This document shows positions 36,944 to 49,940 of a stretch of DNA of 64,000 bases, piece after piece (the first letter of the stretch is position 1; each line of letters opens with the position of its first letter). The stretch lies in assembly GCA_037389465.1 (NCBI GenBank), contig JAZARR010000092.1, forward strand, positions 20,803 through 84,802, written 5' to 3'. Position numbers and translations under genes: made by a program. Below the pieces are notes generated by a model. It saw only the letters and a list, made by a program, of their open reading frames with translations. It made no database searches and was not told the origin of the DNA. Source of the DNA: Baylisascaris procyonis. Taxonomy: Eukaryota; Nematoda; Chromadorea; Rhabditida; Ascarididae.

Positions 36944-39900
36944 TTATGTGCTTGAGGATAAACTTGCAAGTGTTGATTCTGGTATGAGAAAATCGGCTGC
37001 AAGATAGATTGCATGATTGACCATTCCAAGTTGTGGATTTATAATCTGTACAGGGAGATTCAGTTGTGGCATACGTAACTCCATACCTCTTTCGAGTTGT
37101 TGATTCGCTGCCTAGAAATTAGTGATCTTTATAGTATATGAATAAAACTAATGTGCCTTGTAAGTATGTGCAATATTTTTCGGCTACATATTGAAAAGAA
37201 AATCCTACTCGTGATTTGTAAAGAATCGGTGGTCTGATTGGTGCGTTCAATTTGCCATGAGGGTATTTCCGTCGAAGTTCAAGAAATCTATGGCCTACGG
37301 ATATATTAGCTTCAAAGATATTCATTGGAAATTTTTGTTTTATTTTTACGCGCCCCTGAATGATTAATGAATGAATATGCTTTATTTATTTATTTTTTTT
37401 GAATGTTTTTGCAAACAAAATTTATGAAAATTCGAGTTTTTCGACTCGAAAAGCTTAAAGGATCAACTATAAATATCCGAAATGTCAAAACGGTTGAAAA
37501 AGTTTGGCTTAAAAAATTGGAAATCTTCACTCATAAAAAAACTTTGAAATGAACATTTAGCAACGAATGAATTAAAATAAGAACGTTGATAAAAGATTAT
37601 CTAATGATATCAACGCGAAATTTTTCCTAATAATATGTGATTATCTTCATTAGCACAACTAAAATTGATCAAAATTTCAGGAAATTATTGAAAATAGTAT
37701 CACCTTAACAACCATATCCTTGCCGAGGTTCGATAAACTATCGAGAGCATCTTGCGGTAGACCAAGAGTTTTATCACGATCGGTGAGTTGTAATACTTGT
37801 AGTTCGGCTGTTCCAGTTAATCTATTACCAGTAATTCGTGCTCGAAGTTGAATAACCGTTGTTACTGTTATTGTACCAACACGAGTATTTGTTTGATCAA
37901 TATAGATATCCGCATAAGCAATTAGATTGACTGTCACCAAACCTAGAAAACTTTTTATTGGTTATTTCATAGGTTATCATAGATTATTTTGTATGAGAAA
38001 AATATACGGTATTACAGTATAAGTTAATGAGATAGCAACCAGAGAAAATAAATACCGAAATTTATGAAGAAAATTACGGGGAATGAAATATAAAAAATTG
38101 GAAAAAACGATAGAATGTGTAGGAATTGAAAGTTTTTTCGTAGTCGAGAATGACAAATCTAAAATTGTAGAAATATTAGTTATAGATATTGATCAATGGG
38201 GTGAAAAAAGTGAACAACAATTACTAACCACCAGCTCTAAGTTGAATCGATGGTGCGCGTGCAGTATGAATGAAGAGTGAAAGATTTTTGTTGGGATATT
38301 CTTCGGCCACTGCAGGCATAATATCACCAAAACAAACACCCAATTCGGCTAGATCAAGTGATGAAAGACCTTGTCGTTTTTGTCGTCGGAAAATACGAAG
38401 AAATGCTAAACGTCTTCCTCGTCTTGTATTATCTTCATCGTTCGTCTAGAAGAGTTCATTTAAGAGACAGTTTGATTATGGGTAGATTCATAAAAAATCG
38501 TTTAAAACTCAGTAATCCCGGAAAGCTGGTTACTGTAGTAATGTCATATGATAACAATTTGGAATGACTATAACGAGAAAAAATTATAGATACAATTCTT
38601 ACCTCCTCAGTCGATTCTTCGTAACTTTCATCTGTTTCACATGTCGTTTTCAAGAGTGCACCGATTTTTGGAGTTTCTGGACCAATACGGAAACCGAGGA
38701 ATCCCCTTCTGAAATGAAAATTGGTTTGTATTTTCTATCCGAAAAATTCCATCCAAACAAGCATCTCATGGATTTCTTTTCAATACTTTTTCTTTAACCT
38801 TAGAGATTTTTTCTTTTGATTGAGTGGCACGGAATAAGCTAATGAATAAAAAGGTTGGGTGGATTTACTACAAAAAAATTTTGCAAGTATTTCAAGTATT
38901 CTCTATTTTAAAATTGTACCGATAAAAAAACTTGATGCTCAATAAATAATAATACTCGATTTTTCACTTACCTATGCAACCAGTAGAGTAGCGAATTGAT
39001 TGTATAATCACTGATCAACACCTCTAGCATACGATTGCCGATCGGTGATGGGAAACTCATTGGGAAGGGTCCAAAAGGTGTACCTCCATTGCCACCTGGA
39101 CTGAATTCGCCACTCAAACCAAGCGTGAAATCGGTTTGCGATGCGTAGCCGTTCACCGTTTGTAAAGACAACATCATATCCGAAAGCCTTCTCTGTATTA
39201 ACAAAAATTCACTTTCGACAAGTAATATTTCAAATATGCCAAATTATTTGAAAAGAAAAATAGCATATTGGTAATTAGAAAGAGCGCTTCTTCAACGAAA
39301 TTCTCTCTTTGAGAAGGGTTAGATTATTTAAAATGTGCTTCTTCTGGGTCATAAAGTGGTAAATCTCCTTTTCATTTGTAGGAAGCACTTCAAAAATAAA
39401 TATATTCCTATCGTTACGAGCAAACAATTTAGTCTAATCCGAGCGTTATTGGTATTTCTTCTCCTACTCGTTTTATAAAATAAATGGAATTCCATATGTT
39501 TGAGACCGATTTGCATATAGAGGGTAATGAGAAGATAGAAATATTTCAAAAATTGAAAGAAACAACTTACGGCGTCGAATGAGCTCCTTAGAAGGCTCAT
39601 CACGGCACCAAGCGGATCATTGCTACTGCCTGGAGGGCATACCGCACAAGGATCGCCCGCACCTGCTCCTCGCATACCGACTTGACTCATTGTCCCCAAT
39701 CCACCTCCAGCGCCTGCGCTTCGCATCCCTACCATAAGTGGCTCACGAAAACCACTACCACCAATGGCCACACCATGAGCTAATGCTACGCTAGCATTGC
39801 GACGTATTAGTGCCGTATCGGCTAATTCCTCAAGTTCATCAAAAACATTAGCAGGAGGTAGGAATGCCAAAGAGACCATCGACGAACTGTAGGCTTTAAG

Positions 39901-42900
39901 TGGAATATGTTGTTGCAGTTGCGAAGTGGGGACAACTTCTTTTGGTGAGGTTTGTGCATGTGGCGGTGGCAACCAACTGAATCCTTCATTAATTGGCACT
40001 TCTTCTAGTTCGGGAACGACATGCTCAGAAGCACGTCTTGGTCGTGTATGTTGATTGTGCACCGATCGAGCCTCCGTCTGAAGATTCAAAAGGAATGACA
40101 CAGGTAGGAGATGATTGTTGATAGCGAAAATAATAGGTATGCAATTTCCAACTTGAAGTGTCTACGTCGATCACTACTTCATGCAATGGGATAAGAATTC
40201 ATCAATAGCGCTAGATTAGCGAGATAATAGGCATGATCGGGTGCTACTCGATGCTTCATGAATTCCCATTTTTATAAAGAAACAATTTGAGCGTAAATAA
40301 GAAAAACACACATCTAGCGACGATAGCATATAATACCACTAAAAACTTAACCGAACAGATTAACCATTTCGTCATAGCATGAAAGATGGGTGAAGAAGCG
40401 AAAAATTTTGACGATGCGATGATCTAAATGTCTTTAGATGCGAGGAATATGATTTGCCTTATGACTTATATCTTTGACTTATGATTTATAACATTAAAGT
40501 GATTTGGACTAAATTTTTGTCAAGAAATTTTTTATTGTCGCGAAAAAATTGTAACCTGGTTCTTAACGCTTAAATATTCAGGTGAAGATATTGCCATAAC
40601 GTCATCGATAACGCTATGCAGTGGAATCTTTTACATTTCATCGTTGGCTGCCGCAGTCTGCTTACTACAGCAACAACGATCGAACTCTAGAGATGTTCCA
40701 CTTACTTCTTGTAGATGAAATACTGCAAGTTCATTTATGTAAGAATAAAAAAATATTGTTTTTTCGAGAGATCATGCTTATACGGTTGCAAAAGATCACC
40801 TTAATGGATCGTCCTGCAGATAGTACACGTCTGTAGCGGTAAGGATCGGCAGATGCTAAGGGCGCTGGAGCACCAGGTGCAGGTGCAGAGTTCATCCCTG
40901 TAGCTATAGGTAATGGAACCGGCCCAGGAGCCGAATTAACTCGAACGGCTGACGGGGGAGGAATGTTAGGTGGTGGGGTGCCAGCTGTTGAAGAAACGGT
41001 CGCTTCGGTAGGTGCTGCCGTACTAGTGGCACTGTCTCGTCGTTGACACATCGGAGAGTAGCACTAAAATTTGAAAATATTTCTTTCATCTAACTTTGTT
41101 CAAATAATTTCAGTCGATGGGTTTTGTCGAGTTTGTCCAGTAGAGTTGCGAATGTAGACAAACACTTCAACGAAGTTTCATTTGCAGTTATACCTGCAGG
41201 GAAGTGCAAATACAATTGCAAATGACACTTACTACTGTAGAGAATTAGCCATCAAGTAATTACTAGTAAGGTAGAACAGCTGGCTGACAAACAATCGCCG
41301 GGAGATGGCGAGGGATCACAAGTAGAAGAGTCGTTTTCCTGCTAGCCATTATAACCCGTCTTGAGTGAGCGAAATTCCTGCGCCGAGCATACTATAAAGA
41401 AGGACAGGCCAAAAGGCTCTCCTAAGTTGTTTTAGCTCACATCTCCAACAGCAGATCTAAATTACTTGCGTAAACTTTCACCAGCTTTCGAGCCGGATAA
41501 GAAATTCACGCATGCCACCACCATATCGTCTTCTGAACGATACTGGCAAAGAAGAAAAGATGTACTTCCTCATTTCTTCATTCTTTTTCTTTGAAATGCA
41601 ATCATTTCCTTTGTTGTAATATCAACTTTTTTCGATCGCCATATCGTGATAGCCGTCGCTCAAATCGTCTTGTTACGATAACTCTCATGCTAATCTATGC
41701 CTATCTAGGCATCAAAATATCGGGTCAGTTGTCGGTTAATGGTGGTATGCTGAGAATTAACCTGGGAGTTTCTTAGTGTGTTGACTAAGGTGCAATGGTG
41801 ACACATTAATCGCCAGCACAAGTATGACTAAGATACCAGTCGCGTGAACAAGCAGCGGACCAAAAATTTTCGATTAGCGCCACTCTACATCAGTAGAATC
41901 GGCGAAACTTACGATCGGTGGAACGTTGCCGCCAAGTAGACCGCCGGCTATCGAGACGATTTGAGTAAGCGGAATGCCGCGTGGTAATCGTCTGAACAGG
42001 GGATTTATTCGCTCGTTCACCAATTGCGGAACCATGTTGCATAATCGATCTGGTACCATTTGTTGTATGCGCTCCTCGGCAATATGCTGCAATCTTGTTG
42101 TCCGTGCTAAGATAAGATATAAATTCTGCTAATAATTCGCAAATCACGCACTACTCAAGTCGATTCTGAGTGCGATTTTGGAAGGTGGAATATTTTAGCA
42201 AGCGTACATATTGCGCTTTTAGTTAGCAAAATTACTCACGTCGATTCGTCATGAGTGTCCTATAAACTCGATCAGAGGATTGCACTGGAAAGTGAGATCG
42301 ATAAAACTTCCTAATGATATGTTTTTGAGGAAAGTGATCTGAAATTAACGCAGACAAAAATTCTGAAGCGCTGACCAATAGAGAGACAAATAATACGTCT
42401 AAGAGGATCGATGCTAACTAAAAGCGCAATTCCCTTCATTATGCAAAATCACTCGTACACAAAAATCAACCATCGCCAACAATACAGCCTTTTCAATTAA
42501 ACAGTAAAACGATAGAATGTCGTAATGCTTTTAAGCGAACCCTGAATAAGGGAAGATTGGCAATTGCTCCAACTATTCCTCCACATTCGATGCATAGATC
42601 CACATATCCAACACATGCAGTGCAGCTCTCAACAGCGATAAATGGTAAGCCATCTGGTCCAATCATCATCGCTAGAACCACATTAAGAGATACCTGCAAA
42701 CATGGTTGAGTGATGATTGCATTTTAAAACTTTTTTTCACGCCGGAATCCACCGCCTATTCCATTCATTGCCATTACTACTTTTTGCGAAGCAAGAAAAT
42801 TACATTTTTCAGCTTAGCTTTGACGCCTGTGCATCAGCTCAGCGGTAGTATACTTCTTCCCTTCCACTGCCGCAAATCTTGAGGTTATTTGCGTCTTGAT

Positions 42901-45900
42901 CAACTAGAAGAGGAAAAGAAAGAATCGGTGATAAAAGTCGCCACTTCAAGCTTGGGCTTAGCACTTAGCAAACTCACTCCCTGCCTGGAACCAAGAGCAT
43001 TTCAGGCTTGCCCCCTCCACTGATCTCCATGGCCAGTTTAAGATAAGACGGCTCATCGTTGAAAACGTTGATGAGCAGTTTAGGTGTAAATGCATCACTC
43101 CAAATGCAAGCACATACAATTACGCACATCTGTGAAAACAAAAAAACACCTTACATGATAAAAATTCACGTGTACAATACCATAGAGTGGAATTGGAATC
43201 AATAGAAGATTGATTTCGCCGTCCAGATTTCCGGTTATTCTGTAAGGTGACAACATAATCTCTTCAATTATAGTTTTTATTCTTGAAAATGATAACAATA
43301 GTCTCCTTTCGTTAACCGTTCAAGTGGAGATAAATAAGTTTGCAACTTCAAAAGCAAAATGACTGTTATTATAAATATAAAAATGGCACCTTGCTATATC
43401 AGAGTTTCTCACCCAATAACTCGAATGATTTTCGCATTAGCTATGAGAATTAAAAATTTATGAAGCATCTATTTGCAATAGATCAAATGGTTCAAATGCG
43501 TATTTTAATGAAAAAGGGGCAACGGTTTTTTTTTGTAGAAGTAGAGAGGAGGAGTTGATGCAACACATTTCAGGGGGATCATATATTGGCTAATATATAA
43601 ATAGGTTCAGAAGAATATTATCTATACTTGAAAACTGTAAAAAACACTTTAGCACTACAGCAACCTTTCCCATGAATCGATGCATTCTACTTCCTTGAGA
43701 ATCTATTAGTGCATGGTTAAAAATTATTCCAAGGAAGCATTTCATGACTTAAGGCCGAAGTTCATACCCAATATCGAGATCTTGCACGGAAAGGACGATT
43801 CGATTCGGTGGTGATGGATAGACGGATACATCGCATGGCGGACGATATGAAGAGACATGTATGTTACATACCGTTATTTCCCCTTGTAACTGAAGTACGT
43901 AGAAATTTATATTCCCAAGCATTTATTGTCAGGACATTCTGATGATTTGGGATGATGTCAATAGGAAAAACGCAGAGCACGATAACTGTCTCTCATTTTG
44001 TATGCTACATAGAATTATTATGTTCCTCTTTTATAGCCTAATAGTACTGCAACGTCATGTAAGATGAAGGGGAGTTTTATTTTGGTGGGCGGGAGGGGGG
44101 TGTGAAAAACAGCTGTAATACCATTCAAAAAACGCGATGTTGTGGGTAATTAACAAGGTGCAGCATCTGCCAAAAACGTTACTTTGTGGGGTATTTAAAA
44201 ATGATCATATATCTCTCAACCTCTCAATACTCAAGCATCAATGTTCTATGGGAAACATTCTAGCATCACGGATCCATTTACCCCATCCCACCCAAAAAAA
44301 CATTTTTTGCTGCGTTGGTGGTTTAATGATGCAGGATTTTAGCTGCAAAGGTTTTCCACTAGTCTTTTTAGTTGAAAATTTATGCATTGGATAATAGCCA
44401 GAAGCAATAAAACGAAGAGGGTTTGAGATGATGGTTAGATCAAAAAATGCGAGAGTGCATATGGATTGGGCTAGATAGCGATACGCTAAAAAACGGTGCA
44501 ATGTGCGCTATGCAACGACGCCGTGCGGTAAGCAACTATGCCATCTCCCAAAGCCATTTTTTTCGGTGTTGCAAGCAGATGCGATCACTAAGCTAAAATA
44601 TACTTTATAAGCAGATGCTATGCAGAAGGATGCCTTGGTAGGTGATTTGGCTGGTTTATTTCCCTAATGACTGCATTACTTTTTTCTATGAGCCTAAGCT
44701 ATTCGGCACACGTCCTCATATAGCAATAAGGTGTTGTTGTAGGCAGGATAGTAGGCACTATTTAGAGAGAATATTTCTGGACTATTTAACAATCGCATGT
44801 CAATAAAGATTCCTCATCTCAAGTTTTAAAGATGCAAGCTGCTAGGCCAACATAGCCAAATAATATAACCTCTTTGATTTCTTCCGTTACTGGTGGGATA
44901 CGTGCTCGAACGATTTCCCTATCGAGAATCTGACGTGCCAACGCTGATGCGTATCGGAAGGTGGCTATATTGACGCGAATCAAAAATCCAGGAGCACCTC
45001 GTATGCCACCAAGTAGGGCTGGATCGAAATCAGTACCGCCAAGTCCTGCAGCGTTCGCACCCGTCGCCAAAGAATTCGTGCCACTTGTCGCTACAGCATT
45101 TGTGCCACCTATTGTCGGAGAATTCGTGCTACCTGTCGCAGAATTCATTCCTACTCTTAAACCTTTGGCGCCTCCGCGAAATGTACTGAAAAGCGGAAAT
45201 TGATTTTGTTCATCGCTATAATTTTTGAGCTTTGAAATCGGGTATATTACAAAAATGACAAATTGCTGAGTGCTTCCACACTTATAGAAGTCAAAAGACA
45301 TGTTAAGATGTCGGGAATATTCGAAAGAACGGAATATTACCTATGAGATCTTTATTGTCCAACTTTATTCCCACATACTGCATAGCAGCTTCCTTCCATT
45401 AGTAAACCAATGCTGTAATTCTGCCTACGCCTAAACAATATTTCACTACGGCGCTTTGCCATTTGCAGTTCACTGATGCCTAGAGTAAGTGCTAGTTTCA
45501 TCGTCGCTATTTTATTTAGAGTCTATGGGAGTATAAACTGCGTAAAGCTTGACCTTGCTGCGTTGATAGCTTTATTATAGCGAATTGGTGATTGCACATT
45601 CACAGCGAAACCAGCAACTCGATGTCGAGTGGATGCGTGCTTACGTCGTGGTAAAACGACATTAGCATGTGTCCTTACTTTTGAGGATACCTTATTCCTC
45701 ATGTTGGCCAATGTTTGATTGCGTGCATTTGCCAAACAAGTAGTCGAAACGATCACCACAAATAATAATAAAATCTGAAACAAATTACCGATAGCTAATT
45801 TTGCATTTTTGATTTTTGGAAAAAAAGTTTTGTTTGAAGTGGCCAACTTCAAGAACATTTCAACTCATCAGTACATTCATTCATCGTTTAATTCATCTAG

Positions 45901-46063
45901 CAAAGAATTTTCCTTCAATGCGAATCGATTGAATATTATTTTCTCTTCAAATGTAAAATTGTTTGACCCCACATAAATCTCAGCAACGCATATTCCAAAC
46001 TTCATGTCTTTACTCTCTTCTAGAAATATTTAATTGATAAGGTAAACTTACACTGGAATGCAT
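36944..46063 (-). CDS. secreted BPI/LBP/CETP-fold lipid-binding protein
   Basis: Fourteen exons join in phase to 934 residues: 46063-46052, 45774-45554, 45185-44870, 43889-43768, 43239-43155, 42693-42541, 42086-41913, 41063-40800, 40077-39571, 39192-38972, 38708-38603, 38445-38229, 37942-37704 and 37111-36944. Residues 1-22 are a signal peptide (MHSSILLLFVVIVSTTCLANA). The first BPI domain starts near residue 142 (APGFLIRVNIATFRYASALA) and runs to about 355. It includes a Cys-rich stretch at 276-289 and Cys319, 40 residues after Cys279, the spacing of the family's conserved disulfide. A Pro/Ala/Gly-rich linker (about 362-600) precedes the second BPI domain (about 625-930), with DFTLGLSGEF, ISDYTINSLLYWL, FGDIMPAVAEEYPNK, RITGNRLTG and NQQLERG near the C-terminus. 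Relatives are usually under 600 residues, so the inserts at 78-141 and 362-600 are exceptional. The family binds lipids, including lipopolysaccharide; the ligand here is unknown. Least certain junction: 42541/42086. Confidence 0.82.
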
Positions 46064-46071
46064 GGCGCTGA
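46064..46071 (-). promoter_or_regulatory. putative spliced-leader acceptor of the BPI-like gene
   Basis: On the minus strand ACATTCAG lies four bases before the start codon (CGCC then ATG). The coding part of exon 1 is only 12 bases, so a trans-spliced leader with a very short 5' UTR fits well. Motif evidence only. Confidence 0.4.
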
Positions 46072-49000
46072 ATGTATACTTGGCGCCGTCTAGCCCTGCA
46101 ATTGCTGATAGAATGATTAATGAAGAATATTTCTGTGGAAAACTTCAATATTAAACTTCAACAAGGTGAAACCAGATTCAGCATCAAACCAACGTAAAGT
46201 TGATATTTTGTATGAGCAAGAGATTATTCCTCTATTCAAATGATTAGATGGAATAATCTTTTTCCTCTACATTACCCAATTAGCATACCTCCTCCCATCC
46301 CATACATGCCGAAATTAATTTTCTTACATATTTATAATCTCTAGGAGAATCTCTATAAAAATTTACTTCCGAGAACGGAGTCAAAGAGGAATGAAGTTTT
46401 TTTTAATCTGCATATTGATGAGTTGCATAGTAGTAAAAAGTTAAATTAGTCTTAGTCAATGATGTTGTGAAGTTTTACTGAGAACAACAGTCACGCTAAT
46501 AAAAGCTTGAGGAAGTGCAACAATTCTTCCGTAACCTTAGAACCAGGTACTTAGCGATTATAGTGAAACCGACCGGTTCTAACACGCTACATCAAGATAT
46601 ACCTTCAAGACCTAGATCAGCATGCAGAAGATGGGACCTTACTCAAAGGTGTACGCTTACTCTAGCTTTCCCTAGCTCGAGCTCTTTTGAACAATCACTT
46701 GGTAAAGGTATACAAATACCTACATTCTGTTAAAACAATCATAGTGCCTAGAAACTTCATAGCTTCAATATAAGTGAGGAAATATTAGTGGTATCATATA
46801 GGAGGAGCTTCCAAGAGCATCGATAAAACATTTTTATTTTCTCTAGAAGCGTCAACTTCAACGAACTACCGAATGTTAAGCAATCACTAGTTTGTCATAA
46901 AGAGTTCAAAAAAGAAGATAGAAGCAGTCACGCTGTAATGAATAACGATAGAATCCAAGTATGCATAATATCAGCTTTATCAGTTGTATAATTGAATGAA
47001 CAAAGCAGTAGTAGTAAATATTTTCGAAAATGAGCGCATCGAATTATAATAAGTATAGAGGAGAGAGCGATGAGGAGTGGAGGGAAGGGAGATGAAGCGA
47101 AGCAATGATCGGATTCAGTACGACGGGATCGGTTTTATTGCTTAGCAAGTGGTAGGCACGTTTACGGATTTATTACGTGATTGAAGCGTTTTCATTGTAA
47201 GATGCATCATTCAAAACCGGCATCCGATGAATGCATGAAACATTTTTTTTTTATTTCGATTCTCTACCTTTAGACCATCAACGACGACATGTATGCATTG
47301 AGAGAAAAAAAAGACGCAATTTACAACATGCCCTGAAGCAATAGAATTTCATTTTATGCAAACTTTGAACAATTTATCCACTAAGCAGCAACAAAAGTTT
47401 CATTAAGATGTGGATTTATATGTGATCACTAAACAATTTTAAATTGTTGAATTTACTATTTGAAGGTGTGATTTGCGACATAACAGATTATCTGGCTAAG
47501 CTATATTACGAGGCTCATTTGTTAAAGGAATATACTATTTGGTAAATGATGAAAAATTGTTGTTTGAAATATGTGTGGCATCCTCAAGTGTTGTTCTTTA
47601 GATTTTTGCATTTCCTTTTCTACTTCAAGGTTGGACAGGTACACCTGGATATGTCACGATAGGTGATATCAGAGTGAAAGACGAAGTGATATGACATTAT
47701 TGTCATCAGTAAAATTCAACCACTTGACGGAAAAAAAACCTTTTTCTTGCATAAGTGTCGAAAGAAAATAAACAAATTAGAAAAATTAAACTCACATCTT
47801 ATCTTAAGCGTCAATCATCGAAATAAATGTCCTAATCATATGCATGCTACGAGTCATTTATTGATGATGCCTTCACTAAAATCCCTTTCGGTATTACATG
47901 AGTAAAAAATGATCACTGCTAATGGAAAGAATGAGTATGGCAATAGTCCTACATTTGTGTGTTAAAGAACTCATTAGGCATTTTTCAGGTTTTTATCACC
48001 TATTCCATAACAATTTCCTCTTGCATTCTCAGCTAGAATAGATACGATGGATTGCCGAGGCAGATAACTCACATAGCCTTTTCTATGTTAAGCGACGGAA
48101 AATATTAGAAATATGCACCTTTCTAAATATGCTTTTCAATCATTAAAAGATTATGGCTTTGATATTAATGGATACTTTTTGATTGCTATTTAATCACTAT
48201 TATGCACTAACTGGTTCATTGATGTCGAAGATGCTTCTTCTAACAAGCATATTGATGTTGGCGTCGTTAAAAATGTGAATTTAACGATTTGCATATTCCA
48301 TAAGAAATGTTTATTGTTGCTGTTCTTATGTTAGATGCATTTATCTATAGTTTCGACAAAATCATTGTTTTAATTCCATTCGAGACCTCTTTCCCATGTT
48401 ATATTCTAGAAATACTTGTAAGATTTTCATCTACATTCACTCTACATTCACTCTAGCATGTTTTTTTTTTGCCGTGTTCGCTTCATGTGGTCATTCCGAA
48501 ATAGAACAGAAAGGGTGGTCACAGTGGTTTGACACATAGCAGATTACGATCAACGAGAGATCAAAAAAAAAAAAATTCACGAATGAACCGGTCAGTGTGT
48601 GTGCTTATTGCTGTTATAAGTGCATGCAATCCTGTATGCATTAATCATTTCAACGAGAAAGAAGCAATCGCAATCATGAAATGTGTAAAAATTTCTATCG
48701 CATTGTTGTATGAAACTTGTCTATGGGTTTCTTCTCTTTTTCTTTTTTTTTAAAGATATACGAACTTGAAACATGAAAATCAGGTTGTTGCACAACGAGA
48801 CACCTCTCGTAGAATTGTGATTGCTTAGTATAACGCTTCCAATCGTCAAGTTTTTTTGTTACGTTGCCAAATTTTACTTATTATTCCATCTTGTCGATTA
48901 AAATTTACATCAAATCAAGAGAGATAGCAGTTTATTTTAGAGACGTGTAAACAGATCATATTGTTGATTAAATTTGCAGATTTTCATTTTAATATTGCGT

Positions 49001-49610
49001 ATTTTTGAAATAATATTCTCGAGGTAGAGAATTAAAATATGTAAATTTAAAAATTCATACCCAACTTTTCTTATTTACATAGATCGAAGTGCAAACGTTC
49101 TTGTGAATTCCATGAAAATCTTAGCGATAGAAATATCCTTGCTATATTTCGGTGTTTTTTAAAAGTATTTTTTAACCAGCTGCTTAGTATCAATTTTCGG
49201 GATCTATGATATTCTTGAAGCGAATAAAAAAAAATTCACCTTTAGAAATGATGGACACTTGAAAGAAACAGAAAGACCGAATAGATTCGCGATGTTTGTT
49301 TTATGATGAAATTTTTATTTATTTTCAAATTTTGATTTTTGCTCATATCTAAAAGATCATGATGAAATTCATTGTAATGAAAGAATCTGAAGCGTTTACT
49401 CAAACATATTTGTATTTATTTCACAAATATTTGTATTTGTTGATTTAAATTTATTCAAATCATGTATACCTCTTTCATGGATTAGAATATTTCATATCTT
49501 TTCAACTTTTTTCTACATAAAGCAAACGCCTCTCATCGTGAGGAAATGTTTCGAATTGTAAGATTATGCATAAAGTGTATGAATGAAGAGGAAATTTTAT
49601 GAGCTAGTCA
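46072..49610. other. gene-poor AT-rich DNA
   Basis: No gene is supported. Short frames such as 46515-46733 and 48529-48753 lack splice partners and recognised domains. Confidence 0.5.
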
Positions 49611-49611
49611 G

Positions 49612-49940
49612 GATAAGGCTGCTGAGCGTCGCTTTCTCGAGCTGAAGGCGATTATTGCAACGTACCGTCCGTACGAGATACCCATTCCGCAGATTTTTTT
49701 TTTGAAACTCGATGCCTCTTTTCATGCGTCACTCATTTAGTGCAAAATCATCAGTACACTTGAAGCCCAAAAGAAGACCCATAATTTCCTAAATACGGCC
49801 TAGAACAGATGCATCGATCAATCGACCAGATCAGTCATGCTACTGCTGGTCTGTTGGCTGCGTTTGAATGGATTAGAGGAGCTGTAGGGATGCCAGTACC
49901 AGTTGCAATACGATCATTGCTTAGCGAAAAAAATGTTTGA
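49612..49940 (+). pseudogene. coding-like relic on the plus strand
   Basis: Two stretches read like protein rather than AT-rich noise. After a possible CAG acceptor near 49610, a frame runs DKAAERRFLELKAIIATYRP. After 49800 a frame shifted by one base reads EQMHRSIDQISHATAGLLAA and continues through EWIRGAVGMPVPVAIRSLLS to a TGA at about 49940. The sequence between keeps coding character (KIISTLEAQKKTHNFLNT) but contains stops. This may be two exons with a weak intron or a decayed gene. No family is recognised. Confidence 0.3.

Noticed and set aside
37119..37325. 68-codon frame inside the BPI-like gene
   Set aside because: It lies in the last intron. Joining 37704 directly to 37111 keeps phase and gives the expected C-terminal BPI sequence without it.
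42970..43133. Possible extra exon reading MCVIVCACIWSDAFTPKLLI
   Set aside because: It has a good acceptor, but its frame ends in a stop without a usable donor, and the flanking exons (43155 and 42693) join in phase to give the expected domain order.
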